DNA of 6,137 bases. It comes from Bacillota bacterium. GTDB taxonomy: Bacteria; Bacillota; Clostridia; Christensenellales; Aristaeellaceae. Location of the stretch: positions 1 to 6,137 of the forward strand of contig JAEWTC010000185.1 of assembly GCA_023459675.1 (NCBI GenBank), read 5' to 3'. Shown here piece after piece: positions 6,089 through 6,137 of this stretch (within the stretch, counting starts at the first letter, position 1; each line of letters begins with the position of its first letter). The position numbers and the translations under genes are program-made. The notes beneath the pieces are model-generated. The model had not been told where the DNA came from. It ran no database searches and worked only from the letters and a program-made list of their open reading frames with translations.

Positions 6089-6137
6089 CCCAAAAAGACA
6101 TCGTCGGATCACACGCCATGATCACAGGCCGCCGCAA
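6089..6137. other. Intergenic edge, nothing recognised
   Basis: The 49 bases after the PDZ gene contain a five-base inverted pair, GATCA (6107-6111) and TGATC (6119-6123), but no T run, so I do not call a terminator. No start of another gene can be supported before the window ends. Confidence 0.5.

Noticed and set aside
5306..6112. Open frame of 268 codons on the minus strand over the PDZ gene
   Set aside because: The sense frame has a signal peptide, a PDZ motif and a strong ribosome-binding site; the antisense product has none of these.

Overview
The window is GC-rich bacterial DNA with strong Shine-Dalgarno sites (AGGAGG, AAGGAAGG, AAGGAGG) and sigma-A/sigma-70 type promoters. The pairing of hemW with lepA, the codon use, and a secreted PDZ protein beside a Gram-positive-style signal peptide fit a GC-rich member of the Clostridia/Firmicutes. 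That placement is an inference from gene content, not a proof.

Region 1 (1-801, minus strand) is the N-terminal two thirds of hemW, a radical-SAM haem chaperone. It runs off the left edge. Region 2 (about 802-951) is a divergent intergenic spacer with a good promoter for lepA. It also holds a strong ribosome-binding site on the minus strand that is out of frame with hemW. Region 3 (952-2760) is a complete lepA (elongation factor 4), closed by a hairpin terminator at 2777-2806.

Region 4 (2807-3039) has no gene but carries a perfect TTGACA-18-TATAAT promoter. A leader of about 130 nt follows, with several potential helices, one of them directly before the ribosome-binding site. Region 5 (3040-5163) encodes a 707-residue membrane glycosyltransferase of the NfrB type: a family-2 catalytic domain, membrane segments, then a C-terminal MshEN/GspE-N-like module of the kind that binds cyclic-di-GMP in relatives. 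Several positions I expect to matter for ligand binding are changed here. Region 6 (5164-5275) is a short promoter region with palindromes at the -10 element. Region 7 (5276-6088) encodes a secreted 270-residue protein with a C-terminal PDZ domain and no protease domain. The last 49 bases hold nothing recognisable.

The left half is housekeeping (translation and haem handling). The right half looks like a small envelope module: a membrane glycosyltransferase with a sensory tail next to an exported PDZ protein. Each gene has its own promoter, so a shared function is only a hypothesis. The best candidates for something undescribed are the structured leader of the glycosyltransferase gene and its atypical MshEN-like tail.
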